Assembly: GCA_022813625.1 (NCBI GenBank)
Contig: JAKLMB010000006.1
Location: forward strand, 434,001 to 498,000
DNA: 64,000 nt
Source of the DNA: Aaosphaeria pasadenensis
Taxonomy: Eukaryota > Ascomycota > Dothideomycetes > Pleosporales
Reading direction: 5' to 3'
Part shown: one piece after another, positions 19,459 to 30,148 of the stretch
Layout: every line of letters begins with the position of its first letter
Numbering within the stretch: position 1 is the first letter of the stretch
The notes under the pieces: generated by a model
Told to the model about the DNA's origin: nothing
Databases searched by the model: none
What the model saw: the letters and a program-made list of their open reading frames with translations, nothing else
Position numbers and translations under genes: made by a program

Positions 19459-20526
19459 ATGACAATGGCTCCCGAAGGCGCTTCACTTCCCATCATCGAC
19501 ATATCATCCTACGTCGATCCAAACTCATCTCCCGAATCCCGCCAGGAGACAGCCGCAGCCTTAAACCGAGCCTGCATCGACTACGGCTTCTTCTACCTCA
19601 CCGGACATGGAATCCCCCAGTCGAGACTAGAGCAAGTGATATCCCTCGCGCGTCAATTCTTCGCACTACCCCTGCCAGAGAAGAACAAGATCAAACGGTA
19701 TGACGCCGGTGGCCCTGAAGGTGGGGACGGCGCACGCGGCTACCAGGGCATGGGCGAAAACGTAACACAAGGGCGACAAGACCACCACGAAGCCATCGAC
19801 TTGTACCGAGAATGGGACATGCAAAAAGATGACACGAGAACCCCTGGAACCAACAAGACGCTTCAGGGCCCGAATCTCTGGCCAGATCAGCCTGCAGAAC
19901 TCAAGGCCGTGTATGCCGAGTACATCGACCAGCTCCAGCAAGTCGGCAAAGCGCTCGTCCATGCCATGGGCGCAGCTCTCGACCTAGGCCCCGAAGCTCC
20001 GGAAGGTGCATCGTCTCGAGACGTCGAAGACGAAAAGGTCTTCGTGCGAAATACTGACAACAGTTTCTGGGTGATGCGTCTGATCGGATACCCGAAGCTT
20101 TCCCACCCTGCCGCTATTGACGCAGCAGCAGACGAGCTATCTTGCGGCGAGCACACAGACTACGGCTGTGTAACGCTCCTCCTTGCAGATCCTACACCCC
20201 GGGCCTTGCAGGTGCTGCTTAAAGACGGTACGACGTGGCTAAACGCCGACCCCATTCCCGGCGCGTTCGTCGTCAATATCGGGGACATGATTGAGCGGTG
20301 GACGAACGGGTTGTGGAGGTCCACGAGACATCGGGTTATTCATAGGGGAAATGGGTATAGGGTCAGCGTGCCGTTCTTTTTTGAACCGAATTTCGAGGCG
20401 GTGGTGAAGCCGTTGGGGAGGTGTGTGGAGAGGACGGGGGGAGAGCCTGTGCATAAGGGGAATACGTATGGGGAGCATCTGCTTGGGAAGGTTTTCAGCA
20501 ATTTTTATGGTGAGTTGATGGATTGA
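19459..20526 (+). CDS. 2-oxoglutarate/Fe(II) oxygenase, isopenicillin N synthase-like
   Basis: A non-heme iron oxygenase of the DIOX_N plus 2OG-FeII_Oxy type, 355 residues, single exon. The N-terminal DIOX_N part is clear (LPIIDISSY, DYGFFYLTGHGIP). The iron ligands are His232 and Asp234 in GEHTDYG and His291 in RHRVIH. The 2-oxoglutarate anchor is the R-x-S of YRVSV about ten residues later. The start is the first ATG in the frame. The substrate cannot be told; relatives include gibberellin, flavonoid and secondary-metabolite oxidases and many unassigned fungal enzymes. The neighbours are housekeeping genes, so there is no sign of a biosynthetic cluster. Confidence 0.92.
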   Translation: MTMAPEGASLPIIDISSYVDPNSSPESRQETAAALNRACIDYGFFYLTGHGIPQSRLEQVISLARQFFALPLPEKNKIKRYDAGGPEGGDGARGYQGMGENVTQGRQDHHEAIDLYREWDMQKDDTRTPGTNKTLQGPNLWPDQPAELKAVYAEYIDQLQQVGKALVHAMGAALDLGPEAPEGASSRDVEDEKVFVRNTDNSFWVMRLIGYPKLSHPAAIDAAADELSCGEHTDYGCVTLLLADPTPRALQVLLKDGTTWLNADPIPGAFVVNIGDMIERWTNGLWRSTRHRVIHRGNGYRVSVPFFFEPNFEAVVKPLGRCVERTGGEPVHKGNTYGEHLLGKVFSNFYGELMD

Positions 20527-20800
20527 GTGAGGGTTTGATGTACGGAGTACTGACACATATCTAGGCTGAACGATCATGTGGGTTTCATTAGCTATGTCAT
20601 ATCAAATGTGAACTTATTATTGATCGAAGCGGAAATTCTCAATTACTTTTCCATTAGGACTTGGTTATTCCGTAGTGTGAATGTATTTCGTGACAAGTCG
20701 TCTGTCATTGAATATCCCGAAACCCTGATATTCGATTCCCCAGCCGCTGGGCTGTGGAGCAACAGCTCGAGTTAAATAGATCAAGCATCCTTCTTGTCTT

Positions 20801-21526
20801 CTAATTGTCTAGGATCTCCACCTCAACACCCTCTGGGAATTCCGAGTCTAATAGCGCCTCACCACCTTCCTTCGTCGGCCTTGCAACATATCCGCCAATT
20901 CCAACGTTCCAGCCCTCTTCATCCGCAAAGACCCAATTCACCTCCCGCAATGGAATCCGCTCCACTTCCTTTCCACTCTCATCCTTAATAATCTGATAGA
21001 CCCAGAGACTCTTGCCCAAGGGATCCTTCTCTCTCCTCGCCTCGATAGTTGCACTCGGCCGGCTCTCATTCCCCGCAAATGGCGTCAACGGCAGCACGCT
21101 CCAATCAGACCATTGATCCGTTCCCACGGTTGAGACGTATGGTTTCCCATAGTAGAACTCGATTCCAGTCTTGAGCCACTTGTCCTTCAGCGAACCATAC
21201 TCGGCGCCCGGCTTCGTGAAGTGGAGAACCAGACCCGCTTGGTCGTATTGACGGAGCTGGTTCGCGGGTGGTAGTGAGAATGTTAGGCGGGCTCTCTGGA
21301 AGGATTTGAGTGGGTGTTGTTGGAGGGGAGATGGGTGGGATGGTGCATCGAACACGTCATGTGACGGTGGTTTGCGCCAGATGTCTGTCCCGGCTGGGGA
21401 GGAGAGATTGAATGGGGGGACGGTTGTGGTTTTTGTTGCGTAGGACATAGTTGCTGCGAACGACAATAATAGTAGTAGAAGGAATAGACGGGATGAGCGA
21501 GTTGTAGATGGATTTGTGAGAATCAT
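20801..21526 (-). CDS. DUF1349 concanavalin-like protein with N-terminal signal sequence
   Basis: A 241-residue single-exon protein. From residue 27 onward it matches the DUF1349 family by memory (NLSSPAGTDIWRKPP, QYDQAGLVLHF, WLKTGIEFYYGKPYVSTVG), a beta-sandwich of concanavalin-like fold with no settled enzymatic role. Residues 1-29 read as a signal peptide: a positive start, then a run of leucines (RLFLLLLLLSFAA). Many relatives start at the equivalent of the internal Met27 (MSYATKT) and would be cytosolic, so two start sites are possible. It is convergent with the 2OG oxygenase (274-bp gap). Confidence 0.85.
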   Translation of the reverse strand: MILTNPSTTRSSRLFLLLLLLSFAATMSYATKTTTVPPFNLSSPAGTDIWRKPPSHDVFDAPSHPSPLQQHPLKSFQRARLTFSLPPANQLRQYDQAGLVLHFTKPGAEYGSLKDKWLKTGIEFYYGKPYVSTVGTDQWSDWSVLPLTPFAGNESRPSATIEARREKDPLGKSLWVYQIIKDESGKEVERIPLREVNWVFADEEGWNVGIGGYVARPTKEGGEALLDSEFPEGVEVEILDN

Positions 21527-22102
21527 GAGTTCGGTGTACTATACTTTATATTCAAAGGTAGTCGAGGAAAGATGCGCTAATTGCGGACTGATTGGTGGTG
21601 GTTGATGGTGGCTTCCGGTGGATTGTCGGATGTACCAACTTTGAAGGGATTAGCTGAAGGATTCAACACTGGGGCATGAAGACCACCACTCCATATTTAT
21701 AGCTTGGAAATATCACTGCCCACCGGAAGATGGGACCCCTGATTGCAGTGCGAATTATGTAGCATTCATATGCAAGAGTGGTAGAAAGCGGGGTTGGGGT
21801 CTTGGCGATGAATATTCAAGCTGTTACAGAGCGAAATGCGGGCGAGATGCAGGTATTGCGTGACGTAGCATCGCAATTCTGTACGAGACGTAAGGTACCA
21901 TTGAATGTGGAATTAGGCGATGAGCTCGCTATGTCGGGCCGAGTAAGCAGCAGCAAGGTGGTTTCCTAGTCAAGTGGAGGGCTGCTTTTCGGGCCACATT
22001 GTTTGTCGGAACGTTTTACATGATTCATGTTTTGATTGACTTTGGTGAAGATGCAGAGAAATCGATTCATTGGATATACAGAATATACATGGGTAAAGCA
22101 CT
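21527..22102. other. Intergenic region upstream of the DUF1349 gene
   Basis: Holds the promoter of the DUF1349 gene and the 3' UTR of the complex I subunit gene, both on the minus strand. I see no coding region or repeat. Confidence 0.5.
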
Positions 22103-23143
22103 CTATTTCTTTTGCTCGCCCTCCTTCGGGGGCTCTGGCTTTGGCGTCGGCAGTTTGAACTAGACGGGTTCTGTTAGTCCCTACATACTTCCCGATGAGA
22201 AGGTCTCGATGCATTCGAACTTACCTGAGCTGGTGTCTTGTTGTCTCCAGGGCCAACTGGCTCCCAGGCGGATGAGCCACCACGGAAATTCCTGTATGCT
22301 TGCGTCATCTCCAAAGGCTCGACGACGATCCTCTTCTTCTCTTCGTCATATCGAATCTCGGTGTAACCAGTCATTGGGAAATCCTTGCGTAGAGGGTGGC
22401 CATCGAAGCCGTAGTCGGTCATGATACGCCTCAAATCTGGATGGCCGACGAAGAAAACACCGAAAAGATCGTAGACCTCTCGCTCGTACCAATTGGCACC
22501 ATCGTACAGATCACAGATACTGGGAACAGGTGTGGCCTCATCCGCGTATGTCTTGACCCTTATGCGGGAGTTGTGTCGAATGCTAAGCATGTTGTATACG
22601 ACCTCGAAACGCTGGTCCTTGGTAGGGTAGTCGACAGCAGTAATATCAGAGATCTGAGTGTACTCTGCGGCGGTGTGGTATTTCAGGAAGGTGAAGACAG
22701 GAATGACGCCCGAGGGAGGAATGTAAATGCACAATTCGTCTTTCCAAACAGAAAATCTGGACGGAATCAGCAAAATAGAGCTTCACAAAATAGCGTTAAG
22801 CATACTGTTGGATGTATTTCGGCAGACATGACATCAAGTACTGTCCGTACTTGTGCAATGCCTCTCCCTTCTCCTGGTACTTGTCGGTGGGATTGACGAT
22901 AGGAGCTTTGAGCTTGCCCATTGCATCACGAGGAGCGAACTATTGCAATCAATTAGGGCCCTGAAAAGCAAAAATAGGACATTGGAATCTTACCCTCATG
23001 TTGGGGGTCTCGGAGCTATCTGCAGCGACATCCTTTGCTCGTAAAGCTGTCGATGCAAAAGCACGTACAGCAACAGATCCGGAAGAGCTGGCTGAGCGGA
23101 CAGCGGCGCTCAATGGCCTGCTGACGGCCGCCCTTAGAGCCAT
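22103..23143 (-). CDS. NADH:ubiquinone oxidoreductase 30-kDa subunit (NDUFS3 / NUO-30.4)
   Basis: A peripheral-arm subunit of mitochondrial complex I. Minus-strand exons 23143-22994, 22939-22806, 22756-22225 and 22159-22103 join to 290 residues. Exon 1 codes a classic presequence rich in Ala, Arg and Ser. The body shows the family signature ERE-VYDLFGVFFVGHPDLRR followed by DGHPLRKDFPMTGY, then the C-terminal EMTQAYRNFRGGSSAWEPVG. The last small exon codes a lysine/proline tail (FKLPTPKPEPPKEGEQKK). All introns are 49-65 bp and the phases close exactly. The gene diverges from NOT4. Confidence 0.95.
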
Positions 23144-23564
23144 TGGGATATCGGAAGGTCTTGTGGTGTGGTGAAGCTGCTTGGTGCAGCGATTGCAGGC
23201 GGCGTTCTTCGATAGAGGATGGTTGTCGCAAAGGTTCGCGATGCCAACTGCCTCTCGTAATCGACGCTCGGTGGCACTTGATTTGCCGCCTGGCCAGTGC
23301 ACGTGATCTTTTGAGCTAGTACAGTCTTGGCACCTTCGGTCCTGCAGAGTTGATCTGGGCCAGCAACGATGCCTTCCGACTCTACTTTCACCAACTCATC
23401 TCCTTTTCCCTCTCTACATTTACACGGCCGGCGTTTGTCGATTTCCAGCTGCTGCATTCGAGTAATATCCTGCTTTGCATATCACCAGAAACCCCCCACG
23501 CGACACCATTCTCGCTCGAGCGCCACCCCGTCACGCCTCGACAACCCATCCCACAACTACAGCC
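23144..23564. promoter_or_regulatory. Bidirectional promoter, complex I 30-kDa subunit / not4
   Basis: A 421-bp divergent gap. It holds a CACGTGA E-box (CACGTG at 23300-23305). A C-rich, G-poor leader runs into the NOT4 start (about 23480-23564). The E-box recalls the one in the BCKDH/COQ5 promoter. Confidence 0.5.
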
Positions 23565-26220
23565 ATGTCCCGCATACAGCAAGATCAGTTTGTGGACGAT
23601 GACGAAGACGAGTGCTGCCCACTCTGCGTGGAGGAGTTCGATCTGTCAGACAAGAACTTCCGTCCATGCCCCTGTGGCTACCAGGTTCGTGAATATGAAA
23701 AGTCATCTCAGCCGAAGTGATGCTAATTCGATGAGCATAGATCTGTCAGTTCTGTTTCAACAATATCAAGACGACCATGAATGGACTGTGTCCGGCATGC
23801 CGTCGACCATACGATGAATCGACGATCGAATTCAAGAATATCACTCCAGAAGAGTGAGTCTGCATCCTCTGTTCTCTACATTCTATTGCTAATATCGAGA
23901 GTAGGATGGCCAAGCACAAGCAACAAATCGCGCAAAAGGCGAAGAAAAACGCAGCCATGCGTCAAAAGGAAGCACAGAAGGCAGAGGCAGACCACCTCAG
24001 TCGAAAACACCTCGCTGGCCTACGTGTGGTTCAAAAGAATCTCGTCTACGTAACCGGTCTTACGCCCACGATACGAGAAGATCGCTTACTGGATACGCTA
24101 CGCGGTCCCGACTACTTTGGACAGTATGGCAAGATAATCAAGATTGTTGTCAGCAAGGCCAAGGAAAATGCACAGCATCAGCAATCGGTCGGCGTATATG
24201 TTACCTTTGCACGCAAAGAAGATGCTGCAGCATGTATCGCTGCTGTTGATGGCTCACAAAATGGCGACCGTACACTGAGGTAAGTCGCTCCCGAGTCGAA
24301 GGTGTTTTGGAATACTGAACAGCGTGTAGAGCACAATACGGTACAACAAAGTACTGTTCAGCGTACTTGCGAGGTGAACAATGCAATAATCGCAACTGCA
24401 TGTTTCTCCATGAACCGGGCGAGGATAATGACAGCTTCACGCGGCAGGATCTCTCCATGATGAACTCAATCCAGACACAGCAACCGACCCAGTCTCATAA
24501 CAACGCTGCACCCCCGCCCCATCGAGGACCTCCTGTCGCCGCAGCGGCAATGAACCGACAAGACAGTAGCGATACACCAAGTCCTACCAGTGACGCCCCA
24601 GGTTTGCCAGCTACTGCCAACTGGGGAAGTAAAGCTGCTCAAGAGCGTCGTCTCAGTCGATCTACAAACGCCTCTCACCCTAGCCCAATGGTCATCAATG
24701 CGGTACCTGCACCAACATCGAAGACAACAAAAGCTGAGGAACCCCCAAAGAAGAAAGGCAGAGAAAAAGAGAAGGAGAAGGAAAAGGAGAAAGAGAAAGA
24801 CGTAGAGAAAGACAAGACCAAGGAAAAATCTACACCCGCATCCAAATCCGCAACCCCTCAGTCTTCACAACCCGCCGAGTCTGCCCCTGCTCAACCGCAA
24901 AAGGCTCGCATTCCCGGACTGGACACTCTGCTTAAGCAAATCACTGATCCCAACTTCAAATTCGTCTTCTCTAGCGCGATTCTATCAGAAGAGGATTTCA
25001 AAGCCATAGTGGAGTTCCCCCAGATACTTGATCCAAATGGTGGCGCAAAGCGACGTGCCGCGCTCGAAGAAAAAGAGAAGGAAAAGGAGCGAGCTCTGCA
25101 ACGAGAAGCCGAGGCGCAGGCCGCTGCCCAAGCCGCTGCCCAAGCTGCTGCGACTACTGATCAAGAGGAAAACACAGAAGCAACAGCAGGTGGTAGCTTG
25201 CAACTTGGCGGAGAACCCGAAGAACGGCACGATGTGGGGCCCAGCCAACTAAACCGCCATGCAATCGCACCTCCAGGTCAGAGCGCACTTGGTGCTGGAA
25301 TATTTGGTCAAAGCAGTGACGAATTCGGGAACAACAATCTGAACAATCGTGGTCTTACGCCCCAGCAACAACAACAGATACTCCTTTCAAGCTTCAAATC
25401 CAGCGCGCCGCAGTCTGCCGGACTCTTATCAAATTTCCCTACCAATCAAAACCAGCAACCAAGTCACAACCAAACCAGCAACGCTCCCGGTCATATTAGG
25501 CATACTTCCCGATTCAGCTTTGCAAACGATAGTGCTTCTGCCTCGGCCTCCGTGCAGCCTGTTGCAAACCAGAAGTTGATGAGCCAGCAGTCTTCGATGA
25601 TGCCAAAGGGTGGCCACTTCAACCAACTATCCCAACACCAACCTCTGGCCGGTCAATTTTACACCGGTAGTGTTCAAGGACCACCTCCTGGCTTGAAAGC
25701 AACCGGAACCCCTCCAGTAAGTGGAGGTGGCATGTTTGGCCAGGGCCATGGTTTCGCCACGGGTGGTATCAACTACGGCGCAAATGCTGGTGGTCGAAAC
25801 AACAACGATGCCATGTATCAGGACTTGTTGCGTAACAGGAATTTGGACGGCGGTGCTAGGATTGCTGATACTGGTAAGCGTGAGTCAATGTTTCCTTCTT
25901 TTCTCAACCAACACCCTACAACCTCTACACCAGCCCCAGCCCCTGGCCTGATCAGCTTTCCTTATGGACCTTCGCCTGGTGCTTACCAGGAAACTGGTTC
26001 GCAGAAATCGAAGAAAAAGGGCAAAAAGCATCGACATGCCAACACCTCCTCCTCCGGAGGTGGGGGTGTAGTTGATGTTCAGGACCCGAGTATCTTGCAG
26101 GCAAGGTTGCATCAAGGAGGCAACATGGTCGGCCAAGGGCTATATGCTGGTCAAGGTCAAGCTGGGTTTTCATCCTTGTATACCAACAACAACTACGGCG
26201 GCGGCGCAGGACGATGGTAG
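23565..26220 (+). CDS. not4: CCR4-NOT complex subunit NOT4, RING E3 ubiquitin ligase (short form)
   Basis: An E3 ligase of the CCR4-NOT complex, acting in mRNA decay and co-translational quality control. Exons 23565-23684, 23741-23853, 23905-24279 and 24330-26220 give 832 residues. The C4C4 RING finger (residues 17-65) is complete, from CCPLCVEEF to CPACRRPY. A linker helix, an RRM (from NLVYVTGL) and a CCCH zinc finger (CSAYLRGEQC to CMFLH) follow, the standard Not4 order. The remaining 600 residues are low-complexity. They include a Lys/Glu run, a conserved segment around ITDPNFKFVFSSA to EFPQILDPNGGAKRR, and a Gly-rich end (GGGAGRW). An internal strong donor near 25874 may give a longer form (next entry). 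Confidence 0.93.
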
Positions 26221-26840
26221 CCCGGAGAGTTTTCTTCTTTCACATATTTTCAACCAAAGTCGCATACTGTGTTTTATTACTTGTCATTCCCAACGATGGC
26301 GGCATTGGTGTTTTCGGTTTTTATTGGGAAGCAACTGCATCGGCACAGTCTAAGTCTTAACGGCTTTTGAGATCGCCTGGCGTTCTTGAAATGGGTCAAA
26401 CCTTGTCACACATTTATTGGCTTCGGCTTTGGCATGGCTTCATGGAACTTCATTTCTTTATTTGTTTTTTCTGAGATGTTCTGGGCGAAATATGCTGCTT
26501 TTGCCAGGTCTACACGCCACCTCTCTCTGTCTCTCTCTCGTCGTCTTCGTCATGCCATCGTATGTATGTAACAATCCCCTTCCTGCCGTAACATCTCGGC
26601 ATGCTTACGATTAATTAGAAGGATGGCTTCCCCAATTGCCTTTTGCATGGTTCGCGTGACGAAGAAACTTGAGAGAGACCTATCCGAAGCCCATTGATGT
26701 ACCAAATGTCTATGTTTCTCGCTTCCTGCCAACAGCTTTTGCTGAAAATCGTCGCCGCCGTAGTCTTCGTCCAGGAACCCTGGGCATTGCACAATTTGAG
26801 CCCCTATCAGATTGATGATTGCTAATCTCAGCACGAACAG
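26221..26840. other. Gap between the short NOT4 stop and the downstream frame
   Basis: A 620-bp AT- and CT-rich stretch with a run of TCTC repeats near 26520-26550. It would be the 3' UTR of the short NOT4 form and intron in the long form. I found no ATG-started exon with a phase-1 donor that could begin an independent gene for the frame at 26841. Confidence 0.5.
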
Positions 26841-29527
26841 ATGATCACGATTTTATACCCGAGGATGAAGCGACGGTAAACGTTGATGCATTGGTGAACG
26901 AGGTCGACTTCGAACACGCAATCCCAACTGCTATACCTGCCCACCATTTCGAACAACCCCGTCGTGCAACACCTTCGGTGCCTCCTGGATTTTCCATACC
27001 TACCTCGTCGAGAGCCAATGTTGGCCAACAGGCTCAGCCAATGTCTCGCACTACATCATCGAGTATAGCACCGGCTGTTCCAGTAATGCCCGCGATGCCC
27101 CTTCGCCCTGTGACGCCTACCAAGTCCAAGAAGGAGAAACAAGCCAAGGATGTTATACTTAGTTCGAACCAGAACACCCCCCAAACACCTGAAGTGAACT
27201 CCAAACCGGCTACTCCGATTAAGTCTGAGCGAAAGCCACCGGCTGCAAAAGCACAAGCTCCTAAGACCATGGCGAAGAACAAATCGGAATCGACGTCTTC
27301 GGCGATGATAGAAGGAAATCAGGTGTCCACGCCCGAGCCTGCATCTAAAACGAAGACCGATAAAAGCAACAAAAAAGCGAATGTAACACCTAAACCAGAG
27401 ATGACAACGCCGCAGGAAGTCAAAGCCATCGCCACGGCCGTGAAGACACCCAGCTCATCCAAGCGGCAGCATCCTGGTAAATTAGATATAAGCGCTGCTA
27501 CACAGGCCTCTGATGCGGACTCGACCCCATTCTCCAGCGCAGTCAAATTGGACTCAAACTCGAAGAGTCTACGTGCCTCCTCCCTGTCGAATTCTGGGTC
27601 TGTTTCGGAGAGCCCCGCGGCAACATCGACTGGTTCTCCCATCAAGCGTTCTACAGCACCGAGAACTCTTCGTGTTCTTCCCACGCCAAAAACAGAGAAT
27701 GTCGTACCTCTATCAGCAATTTCTACAGCCTCAGTTCCCCATGTACCGAATGTCGATAAGCTTAGATCTCGCCAAGCCAGCGTTGCTTCAATCAATCCAC
27801 CTGGCACCCCTGTCAGCGACATGATCTCTGATATTGCGTCCGTGACGTCGACCTCGGTTTCCCGGGCCAATTCTCCGCCTCCCATTGGTGGCAAAGTCGG
27901 CACTGCTCCAGTCAGGAAGAAGACGAAATCACAGGCTAAGAAAGACCGACAGGAGAAAGCTAGACATATGCTAGAAGAGGAGGTCTTAGCTGTAGAGGAA
28001 CAGGCGAAATTGGAAGCTGAACCTGTTCAAGCACCGATCGTTGGGCGCAAGAAGAAGACCAAGAAACCGACTGTGAGCAGCGCAAAACCTGTACAGAATG
28101 CTGGTAAGAGTCGACCGACCTCGCCCAAACCGAAAAGTGTAGATGAGAGAGAAGAGGAAAAGCCAGAAGTCAAACCAGTAGCTACATCACCGGTGAAAGC
28201 GACACCTGCCCCAACCGCTGCTGCACCTGTCCCACAACCACCTCCTGTGCAGGAGCCTGCAAGCCCAGGCGAACACATCAAGGATAAGCGTGAACTGAAT
28301 CCGCAATCAATCTTTGCGGACCTTGAAAAGAATGGGGAATTATTGACTTCTTCCCTTGAGTTCTTCAAGCCACTGTCTGCTTCCCTCTCGCACAGCGCTC
28401 GTACTACGCAGCCGAGCTACACTACGACTCCCCCTAATTTGAAGCTTCACTTCTCCGATGCGGACATGGATGCTTTAGCTAACAAGAGGCCGGTTCGTCT
28501 CACTGGCCAGGATGGAAAGTCGGAATCAAGAACATTGATCACGCCACAAGGGAAATTCTTCTGGGGATTGACCCAGGAATTGGAGGAGAAGGCCTTGGAA
28601 TTGGAAAAGAATATCGAGGAACTGAAGGGGGCGGCACGTTTCTACCCACGAAAGCATTCAGCGCACTCACCAAACCATTCTGGCGTCGCCCAAGCACAGT
28701 CACAGGACGTTCTCCCTGCCATCGCTACCGCACTCAAAGAGGCAGGTGCCAAACTCAGCAAATCGAACAGCGAAGCAAATTCCGATCATCAGATTCCAAA
28801 GCTCGACGCTACATCTACTCTCCTCGGTTCAACATCTCTACCACTGCCGCCCGTCCATGCGTCGAGCGATGGTTGGTCGGACCTAGATAATCCCATGAAC
28901 AAGTCACTAGACCTTTCAGGCTTGGCTTCAGTTCCAGCTCCCCAGCCCCAACAACAGACGCCTGCCGATGCCATCGCATACCTAAACCAATTTGTTCTAC
29001 CAAAGACAGACAATCCATCGCCAAACGTAGTCAGAACTGAGATGGCTGCTGTTGGTGGGCCCCCGGGCTCAGGCGTCGGTAGCATGCCTGCAAATGTCAA
29101 CAAGATTGCCAAAGCAGCCAAGGTAGTCGCAGATAGCAACATTGCTAGTAACGACTTGTCAGGTATGGGTGCCATAGCTGCAGACCTACTCGGTGGCGTT
29201 GTCGTCCAGGGTTTGGAAGCACTCGTCGGCGCCGGTCTTGGTTTCCACAGCAGCCAGGATCTCAGCGTTGACGCGCAGGGCAATGTTACGCTGGGAGGAA
29301 GTGGACTCGATGTCCAGGGTCTCGTGGACGCCATCGGATCTGGTAGCGGAATCGGAGGCTTCGGCACTGCGAACAATGGCCGCAGGGGAAGACGAAGCGT
29401 GTTGTCGATCGACGAAGCGGAGCAGGCAATGCTAGCCGCGAAAAAGGACCACGAGGCGTTGGAGAAGAAGCTGATTATGCTCATGAGGCGCAACAAGAAA
29501 ATGGTCTCTAGCATGGGTAAAGCATAA
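26841..29527 (+). CDS. not4: Probable alternative 3' exon of not4 (long isoform)
   Basis: A long open frame of about 895 codons with no ATG at its 5' end. Upstream it closes at a TGA (26816-26818), and the frame is entered through acceptors at 26831 or 26840, both phase 1. The phase-1 donor G|GTAAGC at 25873/25874 inside the last NOT4 exon matches. Splicing 25873 to 26841 gives one 1612-residue frame (intron 967 bp). The product is Pro/Thr/Ser/Lys-rich, starts with PPGF-type and acidic segments, and has repeated TP sites. It also has a compact region around LITPQGKFFWGLTQELEEKALELE (about 28530-28620) and a C-terminal coiled coil (EALEKKLIMLMRRNKK). It could instead be a separate gene with an unrecognised 5' exon. 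Confidence 0.6.
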
Positions 29528-30148
29528 GCGGTGACATGGCTTATAGACCCAACAGTCGCTGTAGGCTTCCAAAAAGAAATCCTTTTGTATGAGGGATATG
29601 TATTGTTTGTATTATTACTAGCCTGGCGCTATTCGGTATGAATAACGAAAACGAAGTCCATACATGATGTAAAAATTAAGCATTAAGATATCATTAAATA
29701 TTTGTGCATTTGAGTGAAAGTGAAGACAAAAACTCCAGGTACGAGAGTGGTTTCGATGTTTCTAATAACAATAGTATGCTTAAAACACAGTCACAGCTCA
29801 CGGGACGTCCTTTCATTGCACCATAATCATTGAAAACTCGTTTTTATTTCTTTAATTGAGAGCACAGCATCGACATGGTATGCATGCCCGGCAGCAGCGT
29901 AGCTCATGAAATTTTGCCCCCCTTCTCCACTGGGAACCTAGTGGCATAATACAAACCTGACCCGTAAAGGAAACCCGAATCCCTACGGCGGCTACGATGC
30001 GATTCCCCAATCCTAATGGTCTATGCTTTGACGAAATGTTGTTGACAAAAAGAGTACAAATGAAAATACAATGCCTGATGAGGCCGGATGCCTACTCTTC
30101 TAGGATGCAAAAAACAAGAAAGTGTTGCGGAATGTTACGATTATCTTT
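29528..30148. other. Convergent 3' intergenic region
   Basis: Lies between the long NOT4-side frame (+) and TAM41 (-). AT-rich, no coding signal, probably both 3' UTRs. Confidence 0.55.

Noticed and set aside
19459..21526. Secondary-metabolite cluster around the 2OG oxygenase
   Set aside because: No synthase, P450, transporter or pathway regulator lies beside it; neighbours are housekeeping genes.
27319..27903. Antisense frames over the NOT4-side exon and over Bir1, COG7, GEN1 and AT-hook genes
   Set aside because: They arise because the sense strands have few TA-rich codons; none shows a family motif.
26819..29527. Reading the large downstream frame as a free-standing gene starting at 26819
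   Set aside because: The codon at 26819 is TTG and a stop lies directly before it. There is no plausible ATG exon with a matching phase upstream, while a perfect phase match exists inside NOT4.
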